Shown one piece after another: positions 13,084 to 25,029 of a stretch of 64,000 bases of DNA. The stretch covers positions 1-64,000 of the forward strand of contig NMRA01000101.1 in the NCBI GenBank assembly GCA_002633005.1, read 5' to 3'. Below the pieces are notes generated by a model. That model did no database searches, was not told the origin of the DNA, and saw only the letters and a list, made by a program, of their open reading frames with translations. The stretch comes from Phoronis australis (lineage: Eukaryota > Phoronida > Phoronidae). Made by a program: the position numbers and the translations under genes. Position 1 is the stretch's first letter. Each line of letters begins with the position of its first letter.

Positions 13084-14161
13084 TCCTTGTCAACCAAAAT
13101 CCAGTAGTTGGACCAAAGGCCAAGTCAATAAAAATCTACAATCAGCTTGAAATGAAGTCAACACCCTGGAAAAAACAGAAAATATGATCTAATTTGAAAA
13201 CACAAGTCAGAAAGAGTGTGGGTAGAAGGTAAGAAATCATGGTATTCATTGAACCGAATGTTTGCAAGTCGAAAAATCCATATCTTCTAGGTTACACACA
13301 AGTCCAAAAGCTCATTAGTTTGAAAGTTAAAATGGTGAACATTCATGACACGAGGTTCTAAACAGTTACTTCGAGTAAAATGTTCTAGAGTATTTGAGCA
13401 GGTGTCTGCTTTAAACCAGTTTCTGGAAGGACAAGTGCCTCTGGAAAGAAGCCAATCAAGTTCAGTAATGTGCACTGAGCTGAGTCTTTTGTTTATATCT
13501 TAAATTCTTGGCTTAACACCCCACTACGAGTTTGTTACACCACTGTTTTTGAGTTTAAATCACTGGCTTCTGGTGTCATAGATCTTCGAACTAGATCCGA
13601 ACTAACTGGCTCTTCTCTGTGACGGATTTGTGAACCTTCTGCATCATATGACAATTTTAAAAACATTCTGTTTGATATATTATACTTGAGAACCTTCAGA
13701 GCTTTGATCTGTACCCTATTTATACTAGTGCAGAATGAAACGCAAGCAACAACGTTAGTTTACCATCATCATTTTCGTCTCAAAGACTTCTTCCGTTTTG
13801 GTTGTCCGTTGGGGAATGGGTATGGCATGTAAATTGACAAAACGTGTATTAATATAAGTAACAAACAATCGACAAAAATGTCTGTTTTCTGTTTGCTACT
13901 CAGATGCTAATTGATAAATTTTTGACCCTACCCCGGCAGAAATCCGTCACGGGAACGACTGCGGCACCATTTGGTTGCGGCATCTGCAAACAATGTCAAA
14001 TAATACCATTCATCATGCATTCTGAGTTGTTGAACGTCACGTGGGTTCATTCGGGTTGTCTTTCTTGGTACGTTGGGTTCATTCGTGCTGTCTTTCTTGG
14101 TATGTTGGGTTCATTCGTGCTGTCTGTGCTGTCTTTATTGGTATGTTAGGATTGTATTAGT

Positions 14162-14437
14162 ATGTTAGTGCAAGTGTTAGTTGCGATGAGGAAGAACGTT
14201 AGCGTCAACGAGAAAGAAACACCAAGAAATGAAACAAAATGTCTAGTCTTAGAGAATGATAATACATTTGATAGATGGGCAGATCTATCCATTGACATAA
14301 ATGTACGTCACCGCGACCCAAACACTAATGCATTAGCAGAACCCAAACGACAAGGAAAATACAGCAAACACTTAACAATATATTACAACGATTTGGACAC
14401 CACATTGTTTTCTCGCAGGTGGAAAACTTACCAATAA
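14162..14437 (+). pseudogene. Array unit, coding-like segment (NETKCL block), second open copy
   Basis: Ninety-one codons with ETPRNETKCLVLENDNTFDR and DLSIDINVRHRDPN, then YYNDLDTTLFSRRWKT. It joins two blocks that are split by a repeat insertion in the copy at 3.5-4.85 kb. No domain recognised. Confidence 0.35.
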
Positions 14438-14709
14438 CGAAAGGTAACACCTTTGACTCACTGGCGCTGGTGTAAGGTCAGGGTCATGCTGGTTGAGTTC
14501 CTGTATGACCCTAGAAAGACGTATACGTTACCAATAACGAAACACATTTATTTTCCTTCATGTAACTGCCGGTGGTGGCGAGGTTAGTTTCGTGCTTGTT
14601 CGGTTCCTGCTTCACCCTGAAAAACATATCCATTTCTTTAAGTTTTAAAAGTTATATCTCAGAGAGAACTGTTCAGATTTAAGTAAAACTTTCAAATGCT
14701 ATGATTTAA

Positions 14710-15120
14710 GGGGAGTGTATACACTGGTTAAATCTCCAGGTTCTTATCTAAAATAAGTATCAACAGGGTTTAACTAGTTAGACGTGACTTTGAAAGTGAC
14801 AAAAATTGAAAAAGTTTTCATAGTCGTCTGTTTTTTTAAATAACGATTTTTTCAATTTTCAAAAAATCAAATTTTACTTAGATTTTTCAAAATGCACAGG
14901 GATTGTTATCAACTGTTTTATTACGCAATATTCTCCTTATACATACCAAATATATGTACAAAATCGTTATAAACTTGATTTTGTGCCATTTTTTGTGTGT
15001 GAGTTGGGGCAAGCACACCACTTTCTGTTATTTGCTCACTTTCCGTCTAATAAGTCAAAATTTGGCACATGTATCAAAAATCCCTGGCACGCGATTTTAG
15101 TTCAGTTATATTGGATTTCA
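14710..15120. other. AT-rich insertion-like stretch within an array unit
   Basis: Sequence absent from the other array units, with poly-T/poly-A runs. No coding or defined ends found. Confidence 0.4.
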
Positions 15121-16339
15121 AATGCTGTGATTTAAACACCACTCACGAAAATCAAACTTCAAGAAAACTTTCGTCATAAACAAAGACAGAAGTTCAGCAA
15201 TGTGCAATGAGTTGTCGCTTTTATTTATATTTTAAATTTTGGCTTACCCCCACCTCTACAATTTTGTTGCTCCGCTGTTGTTGACTTTGAATCACTAGTT
15301 TCTGGTCTCATAGATCTTTGAAGTAGAGTCGATCTAACTGGCTCTCCTCTTCGGTATGATAGGGCAATTTTAAAAACATTTTTGTCATATTATGTGTGTT
15401 ATGACTTGATATCCTTCAGAGGGTCGAGCTGTACCCTATTCATTCTAGAGCAGTATGAAACGCAAGCAACGTTGGTTTACCTTATCATTTTCTTCTTAAC
15501 GACTTCTTCCGTTTTGGTTACCCGTTGGTCGCATCGTAACGTTGGGGAATGGGTGTGCTGCAGAAACTTTGGTGCAGTCTTTACCGGTCGTGACGTTGTG
15601 GTCCAGTATGTCACGTAAAGATACTAAACCTTGTTTTTGGTGATTTCAACCAATCCTCGCTCTTTTACCTGTTAATGCATCTCAAGTGTCAATCTTTCAA
15701 GTTAAAGGCAGAAACTAACTAAAAACTCGTACTTTCTATCTCATAAATTGGATATTGTGGTCTTTGGTGCCCGGTGGCCTTTTCCACATTGGCTTAAAGC
15801 GTAGGACATGCTTGCCAGTTTAACAGAATTTGTAAGAAGTTTTCAAATTTTCTTCCAAACTTTCGCTGTTTGGCGAAGGTTACAAAACATTATTTGGTTC
15901 AGAGAACTGGATGGGAAAGCCGTTTATTGTATGTGTTAGTAAGCCAAAGCCGGGTTTGGTATCCTTTTAAGGATGGACAAAGTTCAGTGGTTCAATAAAT
16001 GACAAACAAGTCGCTCAAATAAAATACAGCAACCAAGACTAAATGAAGTTCAATTCCGAGAAGGAATATTATACAGATGACCCGAACTGAGAGCTTATAG
16101 TGTATTTTACATTGATAAGATATCCCGGTTACTCAACTACTCGTCTTCCGCTTCGCGGTTTTTGAGAGACTGTGCCCTGAAACCAGGTGTGAAACCCTGT
16201 GCATGAATAAAGAGGTATTCCTGAATGACTGGAAAGTTTTAAAGTGATATATATTTATTGAAGAATACACAGAACATACAAAGAAATAATAACAAACCCA
16301 GAAACCGCGAAGCATTATATCTGGAGAGTAGAGTTTTCA

Positions 16340-16633
16340 CTTCGGGTTTTCCAAATCAAACAAGTGATCGGTCAAGTTTTGATGACTCAAATTAGTACAC
16401 ACGTGTATCTGAAACCGGTAACTGTTGCTGTGTTTGCAGCTGAAGGACACCATATCTTTAGTTGTGGTGCCACTCGTTTCAGTGTTCCTGCAGCACCTTT
16501 CGTACATTGTAACTGCTCGCGACGTCAGGTCCAGTATGGTAATGGTATACTAATCAGTAAAAGTCAACTGGTTCCACGAAAGACCAAGTCTCTAAAAAAT
16601 CTGAATAAGGTGAAAAGGAAATCAATGCCCTAG
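16340..16633 (+). pseudogene. Array unit, coding-like segment with HCNC motif
   Basis: Open from about 16331 through VEFSLRVFQIKQVIGQVL, AAEGHHIFSCGATRF, APFVHCNCSRRQVQYGNG to KNLNKVKRKSMP and stop. The copy at 5462-5668 keeps PFVHCNCSQSQILHVNA and RRKAKSLKTYNKLQ, so residue conservation extends across diverged units. No family recognised. Confidence 0.4.
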
Positions 16634-17429
16634 AAGCGATGAACCCTATATGACCTGAATTGAAAACTGCAAGTGAGAAAGTGTGTGGACCTAGTTTATG
16701 AAATCAGGGTTTTCATGGGTCGGAAGGTTTACAAGTCTAAAAATCCATAACTTTGAAGATCACACATTTCCGAAAATCTATCAAAAGCTGTAAGTTTGAA
16801 CTTTCATAACTCTAGGTTCTGAACAGTGATTTTGAGCAAAACGTTCAGGACGATGCGCGCACCTGTTTAAAACTAGTTCTTCGAAGAGCCTGTGCCTCTA
16901 AAAAGGATCCAAACTAAGTTAGACCATGTGTTCTGAGCTGCCGTATCTACTTCTAGTTTACATTTTCAAATTGTAGATTATCGCCACCAAACTTTTGCTG
17001 ATCGGCTGCCGATGGCTTTGAATCACTGGTTTATGATATCATAGACCTTCAGACTAGTTTTGAACAAACTAGTTTTTCTTTCTGTCGGATTTTTTAAAAT
17101 AATTTCACTTGTATCATAGGCGTTCGAATTTGTGAACCTTCGCAGTATCGAGCTGTACCCTACTTATACTAATGCAGCACGTGAGACACGCAAGCAACGT
17201 TAGATTACCTTCTTACTTTTCGTGTTCCATCTTTCCTCCGTTTCAGTTATCCGTGGGTTTCAGCGTGTCGTTGGTGTATGGGTACGAGTATGGCGTGTAA
17301 ATAGAGCAAAACGTGTGTTAATGAAATTCACAAACAATCGACAAATCAACTATTGTTAATTGAAAAATCTTTGTCCTTGCCACGACAGTAATCGATAACG
17401 GGAACCATTGTTTTGCTCCATCTATTGGG

Positions 17430-18095
17430 GGGCATCCCGGATCACTCATGCCTCTTGTGTTCTGTGTGTCCCGTTTTGTGCATCTCGGGGTTCTGTGTGT
17501 CCCAGGTTCTTTATGGCTAGTTTTCTGTGCATCGGACGGGGTTCTATGTGTCCCGGGTTCTGTGTGCGCTGGTGTGGTAGTTACCCGTACGGTTCATTCA
17601 AATACAATCATACCGGACAATTTCTCCAGGGGCACAATGGCTACTTTTACACCGGGTTCGATTTGTCTATGGTCAGCACTCAACCAGCCAAGAAAATCAA
17701 CATAAGATCGCCCTTGTGACCCAGCCACAATCTCACATGTTCAGCAAGTGAGCTTAGGCTAAATTCGAAAATTCCAGGGGGCATTGCTTGATCTGACAAC
17801 GACGATGAGGAGGGTTTATAAAAACAACACGTTACTTTATTACTTGTCAAATTTTTGCCCTCAAGCAGGATCGGAAAAGCACCTCAAAATTGTCATAGTA
17901 GGCCTAAAATGGCGATTGTAGGTGAACCTTGCACAGTCGTCCGCTTAGCGCCTGGACTATAACGCAACAGACCGGGACACATAAAACACAGAGCATATAG
18001 AACCCGCAGGTACGTATAGAACCGTGGCCGGCACATAGAACCTGAGATACACAGAATCCGAAATCCATACAACGGGGACACAAAGAATCCGGGAC
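17430..18095. repeat. Inverted-repeat element made of ~20-bp GGTTCTGTGTGTCCCG repeats
   Basis: The left arm (17450-17580) has several copies of ggttctRtgtgtcccg; the right arm (17965-18095) has the same motif in reverse (cgggacacaaagaatcc type). Flanks carry similar copies of tttgctccatctattg and tttgctcccatctgttg, which may be a long target-site duplication or part of the array unit. Short ORFs here are by-products of the repeat. Confidence 0.6.
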
Positions 18096-18570
18096 ACAAT
18101 GCTTTGCTCCCATCTGTTGTGACATGTCAGCATGCATTTTGTGACCCTGAACGTCATTTCGGTTCACCCATTCTTGTTTAATAAACGTTAGGGCTCCAGT
18201 TAGTATGTTTGTGAAATAGTTAGTCGGGGTTAGAAAGGGCGTTAATTGAAGTCAACTCGACTGCACCAGCAAGTCAAGTAATAAACGTCTGGTTCAAGCG
18301 AATGGTAACACAGTTGATAGACGGATAGATGTATCCATTTAAATGAATGTACACGTCATCACGACCCAAACACTAACTTGAATACATGAGTACAACCCAG
18401 AGTACACTAACTAAAATGCACCAGCCAATATATACGTATTACAAGAAGTTGTACACCAAACAGTTGTTACAGGTCTAGAGAACCGTAGTAGCAAGTATCA
18501 GCCAAACCAAAATATGATTAATAACGGAAGTTACAAACCTGTATCGTCTTTCATGTATCGGGTAAGACAC

Positions 18571-21373
18571 ATCCCTGTGCGTGCCTTCAAAGAAATGCCC
18601 GCAATCTGACACAGCAGGCCGTCCCACTCGGGAAAATTCCATTGGTGATTTCTCGGAAGGGGTTATTGCACTTTCCAATAAAATACGAGCACTTCAGTAG
18701 AGACCGTTGTATAAATAATTATTTAAAGTATATCTGAATTAATTACAAAAATTACAACTGCTGAAGAAGAAAGTTTCCAAGTCAACCAAGACATCAAAGT
18801 GCAACAATCAGGTAACCACTTCGTTACACCATCCAGATCAATAAACCCGCCTTTTAGAGATACTGAATACCGAGCGAGACGGTGTTTTGAATGGATCCTG
18901 CAGAGAAGAAACCGAAGACATCTTCGTAGGAATTGCATATGAATGGGTACTTTCATAAACTGAACCGCGTGGGGGCTACGACACAGTTAGATACAGGTCG
19001 TTCGCCAGTCTTGATTCGTGAACAGAGATTTACCTTAGGGGTCGTGGTACCTCAAAAAATTGACGGATAAACTGGCGTTTTTTTTTTTGCAGGTCTGTCA
19101 CTGTCCACGTCATTTCCTTCAATTTAGTACAATTCGCACTGCTAGATTTTCACGCCGCGAGACAGGTATTAAAGTCTACGTCTGGCGGAGTAATGAAATT
19201 CAGGATGGCTCGGATATTTTGAAAATCAACTATTCACCTAATTGTCGTAATTACGATATTTCAATTTTTCAATAGCATGTTACGTGTTTATAGATTTCCT
19301 CGATATTACGGAATCACACGATGTTAGTAATATCGTCACGATTAAAAAATTCATCGCATTTCATGAATTCCTTAATTGCAGTTGCTTGTCTATTCATTAA
19401 TTCGTACCATTGTTTGGATTCATTAGTGTATCCACTCAGAAAATAGCAATTAATTTGTAGCCTTCATAGATCATTGGTGGGGGGTTAAACTCCCCGAAGC
19501 CTCCAAAAAATAGAAGTTAAAAAACGTCGCTAGCAAAACAAAAACGACACCGCCAGAATGTGTGAACTTAAAGTAAACCACCTCAAAAAATTGATGAGAG
19601 TTCATCCTGAAAATATAATTTCTTTGCATTGTGGTTTGCTGTAACCACGAAAAGCAACGCATATGGAGTTTTTGTAGCTCATCGGCAAGTCGCGTGGAGT
19701 TCAATTGCGCGAGCTTCCGTCGATACTTCTGAAGTATAACCAAGCACGTTAGATGGATCTACCGCGGAAAAGCAGATCTATAGTTACTTTTTAGGTAACT
19801 ATAGTCTTTACTCTACGATATGTTTTGATTTAATTAAGGAAAATACTGTGGTACCGCAAACCTGATATTCAGGCGAATAGACGCGCAACGTTATACCTCG
19901 TCTGTCATGCCTTGTCATGTCATTGCACTCCTGGACAACACGTTTGTAACTTGAATTTGACTGGTGTATAATAAAGTTGTCTTGCGCAATAATCATTTAG
20001 TGTACATGTAATGTGTTTATCTTAAAAACGATCAACTAGTTTTCCGAAGAATTGCTGTCGTGGCGGGCGCTGTGGTCTGGTTGCGAGTCCGTTTCAAGAT
20101 ACACCTTAGCAAGTTAGGCCTATACAAGGAATAAACCCCGGGGTAGGCACTCACATTGACAAGGTGACCACATTCGCGAACAGTGTACAGTACCAGAAAT
20201 TTCGGGTAGGCTCAGCAAAGTCTTGCGGTACTCGCGCGGTGTTCAATAAGCTTCCAAAGGAGTGCTGGTTCCGACCTCAGCAGTGTCTGTCTTCTATACG
20301 GGGAATTTCCGCAAAAAAGCCAACTGGATCAAACGCTCATGCCTATGGGCGTTTATTAGAATTGGTCCTGGGATACATCGTCTTTGACAAAAGCGCAACG
20401 TTTGAAGCAGTCCATCATGAACGGGTCAAATATAGTTGCGCTTGTACCTATTTTGAATGGATTTGACAACCTAAAGGGGCTTAGCGCCAAACTGCCAAAC
20501 AAGATGCTGACATTGTACAGGCTTACTAGCTCACTGACATAGCAGTTGACGAAGTGCAACCATTGAAACAAATATCGAATATGCCTGGGTTGAACGTTTC
20601 CAAGACGCGCACCCCATTGGATCCAATATACAGATTCCTCGGCAATCCAGACAACAAAAGCATAGGGCTAACGTTCCTGCAGAAACACACAGGTAATAAA
20701 TTATAATTCCACACAGTCTGCACATAATCGCAATTTTCTGGCATAGTTTTTCTTTGATGCTTTTGTACAATGGAAACGAATTAGAATCTATTTCGGACAT
20801 GTCAAATTTACCCAGTAAAGCGCAGGGTCTTTGAGCGTACAGAAACTGATTCTAGTTTGTATTTCCACTTGGCACTTTATCTGCTTCATATCCAAAATCT
20901 AATTTGCGTAGTTCAGTTTGTAGTCAATACTTGTTTCTTCTACTAAGTACTACAGAAAACAGTGAGAATACTCCTCGAGACAACCTCTCACATCATGCAG
21001 TTGACCACCAGGTTTTCGAAAGACAACAAGCAGGTGGAAGCTGTCATTTCTTGTGGCATTTATTTAGTGGTTAGCAAGACTAGGGACGTACACTTAGACT
21101 CACTGGAGGATCGGCTACATTTATGGGACATGGACTTGTCATCACCCGATTCCCTTTCTAACTATCGGCATTTTGAGTAACCCGTTGTGTCTTCTGTCAA
21201 ATTACCGATTGACCTATATATGTAATAGTGGAAACGTAAAAAGTGTCAATAACTTTTGCTCACATTTCAACAATAACTCCGACGCTGGCGGTCCTTTTGG
21301 AATGCTCAAAGTTGAAAGGAATTGCCAGATAACAAGCACGCAGACGGCGACATTTTCCCAAACGTCAGGGAAC
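18571..21373. other. Unassigned sequence with weak exon-like stretches
   Basis: No recognised gene. At 20361-20695 the plus strand reads a protein-like string over two frames (SNIVALVPILNGFDNLKGLS, then DPIYRFLGNPDNKSIGLTF) followed by ACAG|gtaata, which looks like a donor. It may be an old exon or element piece. A frame after a T-run and AG at 19088-19275 is unsupported. Confidence 0.3.
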
Positions 21374-22117
21374 TGTTATTGATAGGATGTCTGTCAGAAT
21401 ATAGTCTGACAGTATTTTTCGTTGTATTGCTTTGTTTTGTTATTCTGTTTGATTGGCATGACCCCTCAGTTAAGTACAGTAATGGTGTAATTTGTTTACT
21501 ACAAAATAGTGTGGAACTTTCTAGAAGACTGAGGTCAGAACAGTGATGATGTAATTTGTTTACTACTGTATAGTGTGGAACTTTCTTGAAGACTCTAGCA
21601 TGACAGTGATTAATGCAGTCTGGAATATTCTAGAGACTAGTATGTGTCTGTAGAATGATTGGGTAGATTCAGGAAAGTTCTAAAATGTGCTTGAATTGAT
21701 GTAAAGTTCCAGAACAATTCATTAGGCTATAAATACACAAGCACGGGTTTATGTTAGATCAGATCAAGTCGAGAGATCAAGTCAGTTCATCAGCAGAAGT
21801 TCAAGAAAGTTAATCAGGAGAATTACAGTTGAGTTGCAGTGAAGAGAATCAGCACTTACAGCGACAGTCAATAGAGAGCCAGCTATAGAGACAACAGGTT
21901 ATTGAATCGACGAGTGTAACAGTTGCTGAACGTGTCTCAGAAGTTCATCACAATTAAGTCAAGGCTTCGCAGCACTGGCTGGAGCATAAACAGACATTGC
22001 GTCGGACGTTTTGTTTAAGTAGGCTTGTGAACGTACGGTCGGGATTAATAAAGGATTGACTCGAACCAGTCTTCAGTCTATCGTCGCACCGAAAGCTAAT
22101 AGCACCGGTCCTTAACA
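21374..22117 (+). mobile_element. LTR-like unit (probable solo LTR) with TATA box, poly(A) signal and heat-shock elements
   Basis: 744 bp starting TGTTA and ending TAACA, with TATAAATA at 21728-21735 and AATAAA at 22047-22052, in the order expected for U3-R-U5. No internal retroelement ORF or second LTR follows, so a solo LTR is likely. No exact target-site duplication was seen, which weakens the boundaries. The upstream (U3) part contains a 60-bp direct repeat and a cluster of heat-shock elements. Confidence 0.55.
21514..21720 (+). promoter_or_regulatory. Cluster of five heat-shock elements upstream of a TATA box
   Basis: Matches to the HSF1 target (alternating GAA and TTC units spaced by two bases): GAACTTTCTAGAA at 21514-21526, GAACTTTCTTGAA at 21578-21590, GAATATTCTAGAG at 21623-21635 (one mismatch), TTCAGGAAAGTTC at 21668-21680, and TTCCAGAA plus TTC at 21707-21720. 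TATAAATA begins at 21728. Three three-unit sites are perfect, far more than expected by chance in 200 bp. Confidence 0.75.
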
Positions 22118-23392
22118 ACCTGTGCCCACCCACACACGGGGAAAACGTGGCAATGTCTATCCACTATCCTATTAGATCCTGTGAGGCAGAGAGATCACTT
22201 TCTGTGCTCAGGCATGTGAAGACACATTTGAGGAAATACTTTTTGAGTTATCTCTGATGGCCATGCATTACAAACCAACGAAAAGACTAGACACGTCACT
22301 TGTCGTCAAGCGCTTTATCCAGAGCAACCCAAGGCGTGTGTTCTGCAAGTTTTTCTTGATTGAGTGAAAGTGCGCCAAGTTTTGTCAATGAGTGACGGCA
22401 AGATGTATAAAATACATGTATGAGCCACCACGGGGATTAAACAGTTTTGAGCAGTTTTCAATTTAGGCTTTTTACATAGCAGGTCCGTAGCCAGCAGTGA
22501 ACAGGGGGTGTTTCGAATTTTTAGTTAGAACGGTGGACCATTTATATTTTGCAAATGTCGACACTGTAGAGTTTCAGGAAAGGCCCTCGACGGAGCTTAA
22601 TTATGGGGTAAGGGAAATCTGTATACCAGACGATGACTATCCGCTTTATGAGATGAGACGGAACATGTAACACCAGAAATGTGAATGCTGTGGCGGTTGC
22701 TCGCAAAGAACGGGACACAAATTCGCCGTAAGGTGGTACAGCAATAGAAAGTTCTCTCGTTACTCCTGCCAAAATTTGAAATCAGGCATGCTTAAATGAG
22801 TGATTACACCTCATTACATGCTCGGACGGAACTATGAACTTTAGTCGGAGAATGACTTCACAAAATTGTTTATCTTGTTGTATTTTAGCGCGTTACTGAA
22901 GTTTTCTTACATCGCTGGAAATGGGAGAAGCCCACTATTTCGAAGGTCTTGTACTCTGAAGGTTCACTGCTTCGTAGATTCTCTACTCTGAAAGTTTACT
23001 GGTCCGAAATATCTAAACTTTCAGACTTGGGTGTGGGTGTAATTTACATGCAAAAATAACGACACTTCGGTTATAACATGTAGACTGGATGCACATATAC
23101 TAAAACGCTTTGTTTGGATTTCATATGTAGACAGTGACCACCGTCTAGCTGACCAGTACAACTAGAGACTGTGGTAACTGTTTAGATTCATTATCAATGT
23201 GCATTCCAGGACTGCTAATTCCCATCCCTTTTTGCGGTGCATTTTTTTTGATCTACCCCTTTTGAGGGGACATAATGGAAATTTAATGGCCCATTGGATC
23301 CTGCTCGGGTCCCGCAAAACTTGCAAAAATGTACCGCCTACCTGCAATCTTTGCTTCACCGGCGCCTACGGGCACCTTGTTAATATAAATGA
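22118..23392. other. Unassigned sequence
   Basis: No gene recognised. Around 22920-23020 short degenerate copies of (t)actctgaaggtt recur, resembling a similar decayed stretch at 53080-53230. Confidence 0.4.
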
Positions 23393-24916
23393 CCCCATCC
23401 GGAGAAGTTAACACGTTCCGGCTCTCACATTTTCTCAGTTCTACAACACCTACAGAACTGTCTATATAATTTTAAACGGACAGGTGCATTAGACCAGGAC
23501 ACTTACAATCGCATTAGACCATGCGGGTCACAGCGAGCACGTCTGTACTGCCTCCCTAAGACACACAAGGATGGTGTATTGCTGCGGCTTATTGTGTCCT
23601 GTGTCGGAACATACACTCATGAGCTTGCCAAATTCCTAGTTAAATTTCTCAAACCTGTCAGAGAGAATGACTACACACTTAAAGATTCTTTTCAGTTTGT
23701 TAATGAAGTCAATGCACTTAATGATGCAACATTTATGAGTAGTCTAGATGTTTGCAGCCTCTTCACTAATGTACCCGTAGATGAAGTCATTGAATTGTGT
23801 CTAAACAAGCTGTATATTGATACTGACAAGGTCCATAAATTGTCTCGTAACCAATTGCGTAAGTTACTCACGATCGCTGTTAAACAGAACCATTTTCTGT
23901 TTGATGATAACTTTTATGATCAGATTGTCGGAGTAGCCATGGGTTCACCCCTGGGACCAGTGTTAGCTAATATTTTCATGTACAATCTCGAGACTGAGGC
24001 TCTGGTTAGTTGTCCACCGGCTTGTAAACCACAATTTTATCATAGGTATGTGGACGATACGTTTGTTGTGTTTTCGTCCAAGAGCTCAGTCAACACCTTT
24101 TTTAACCACATGAACAAAACGCATCCGTCCATCAACTTCACCATTGAATCTGAGCGCGAGTCGTGTTTACCTTTTCTAGATGTTTTGGTTAAACGTGAAA
24201 ATAGCACCGTTGTTACATCTGTGTATCTTAAATTTGATAGTTTTGTGCCTATCCAGTACAAGAGAGGTCTATTCAATTGCTTGTTACACCGTGCCTGGAG
24301 AATCTACTCTACCAATTTAAATTTTGATAGTGACGTAGCTATGATTTTCCTCTTATTGCGTGCCAATGGTTACCCTCTGAATTTTCTGAATAGCTGTAAA
24401 ATTCACTTTCTTTCAAAAATGAATGAGGCAGATAAGGTGGACGTTATTGGACCCGAGAAAAAAAAAGTTTTCTTTTCTCTTGGTTACACCGGGCCAAGTA
24501 GTATAAAATTGAAACGTCAATTATCTCGCCTTATTCATTGCATAGACCCAAGAGTTGAACTGATAGTTGTTTTCAAACCCCTTCGTAAACTTTCCAATAT
24601 GCTGTGTAAACTGAAGGCACCCATCCCTTTATTGAACGAGAGCAATGTTGTGAATAAGATTGAATGTGACAACTGTAAGGAATTCTTTATAGGACTCACA
24701 CAGAGACGCCTCTGTGACAGGTTGAAAGAACATCACACCTCAGAGAAAAGTAACATATATAGGCATTTTATTAGCTACAATCTCCATGCCAACTATGGTA
24801 GTATTATCTGGAGAGAACCTAATAAGGAGTTACTAGACATTAAAGAGTCATTAGCCATTCAGAACCAGCATGCCACTGATTCTCTGAATAACATGCAGAG
24901 CTCAGTGACCCTGTAA
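23393..24916 (+). CDS. Penelope-like element ORF: reverse transcriptase plus GIY-YIG endonuclease
   Basis: Open from about 23393, beyond the first usable start, and likely truncated at its N-terminus. Recognisable in order: RARLYCLPKTHKDG (RT motif region before the fingers), SSLDVCSLFTNVP, GVAMGSPLGPVLANIFM, the catalytic YVDD at 24048-24059, and then a GIY-YIG domain (NKIECDNCKEFFIGLTQRRL, DRLKEHH) at about 24650-24760. This RT plus GIY-YIG order defines canonical Penelope-like retroelements. About nine residues between TSV and KFDSF (the KP...G.Y stretch) are missing compared with the second copy in this window, a 27-bp deletion. Retrotransposition activity is unlikely. Confidence 0.93.
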   Translation, partial: PHPEKLTRSGSHIFSVLQHLQNCLYNFKRTGALDQDTYNRIRPCGSQRARLYCLPKTHKDGVLLRLIVSCVGTYTHELAKFLVKFLKPVRENDYTLKDSFQFVNEVNALNDATFMSSLDVCSLFTNVPVDEVIELCLNKLYIDTDKVHKLSRNQLRKLLTIAVKQNHFLFDDNFYDQIVGVAMGSPLGPVLANIFMYNLETEALVSCPPACKPQFYHRYVDDTFVVFSSKSSVNTFFNHMNKTHPSINFTIESERESCLPFLDVLVKRENSTVVTSVYLKFDSFVPIQYKRGLFNCLLHRAWRIYSTNLNFDSDVAMIFLLLRANGYPLNFLNSCKIHFLSKMNEADKVDVIGPEKKKVFFSLGYTGPSSIKLKRQLSRLIHCIDPRVELIVVFKPLRKLSNMLCKLKAPIPLLNESNVVNKIECDNCKEFFIGLTQRRLCDRLKEHHTSEKSNIYRHFISYNLHANYGSIIWREPNKELLDIKESLAIQNQHATDSLNNMQSSVTL

Positions 24917-25029
24917 CTATGGTGATGACCAGCTACTGACTATATTCTATGTATCTCTCACTTGACTTTATGGATGTTACCTGAGCTGTATGTTGGCACT
25001 TATTGTCCTAAATGGTTGTAAATATGATC

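Larger units (their letters stand above)
1310..18570 (+). repeat. Decayed tandem array of a roughly 1.9-2.0 kb unit, about nine copies
   Basis: Seven blocks recur in fixed order. Anchor examples: 'A' (ggttctaaacagt, then ccaagcaaagttcagcaatg) near 1975, 2513, 5810, 8850, 10720, 13330, 15190 and 16800; 'B' (gcagtatgaaacgcaagc) near 2900, 6205, 9130, 11110, 13730, 15450 and 17170; the NETKCL block near 3345, 8790, 9585, 11555, 14220 and 18260; the block coding KCETV..NKDR near 1550, 5310, 10160, 12150 and 16190. Spacing in uninterrupted copies is 1.87-1.99 kb. Copies differ widely and several are truncated or hit by insertions. Copies near 1.4-2.0 and 15.6-17.3 kb share a diverged version upstream of the KCETV block. 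Confidence 0.88.

Noticed and set aside
17408-18167. Several overlapping frames of 60-100 codons
   Set aside because: They arise from GGTTCTGTGTGTCCCG repeats in an inverted-repeat element.
24040-24276. Minus-strand frame inside the Penelope ORF, repeated at 25600-25896
   Set aside because: Antisense of the RT ORF; it recurs only because the DNA is duplicated.
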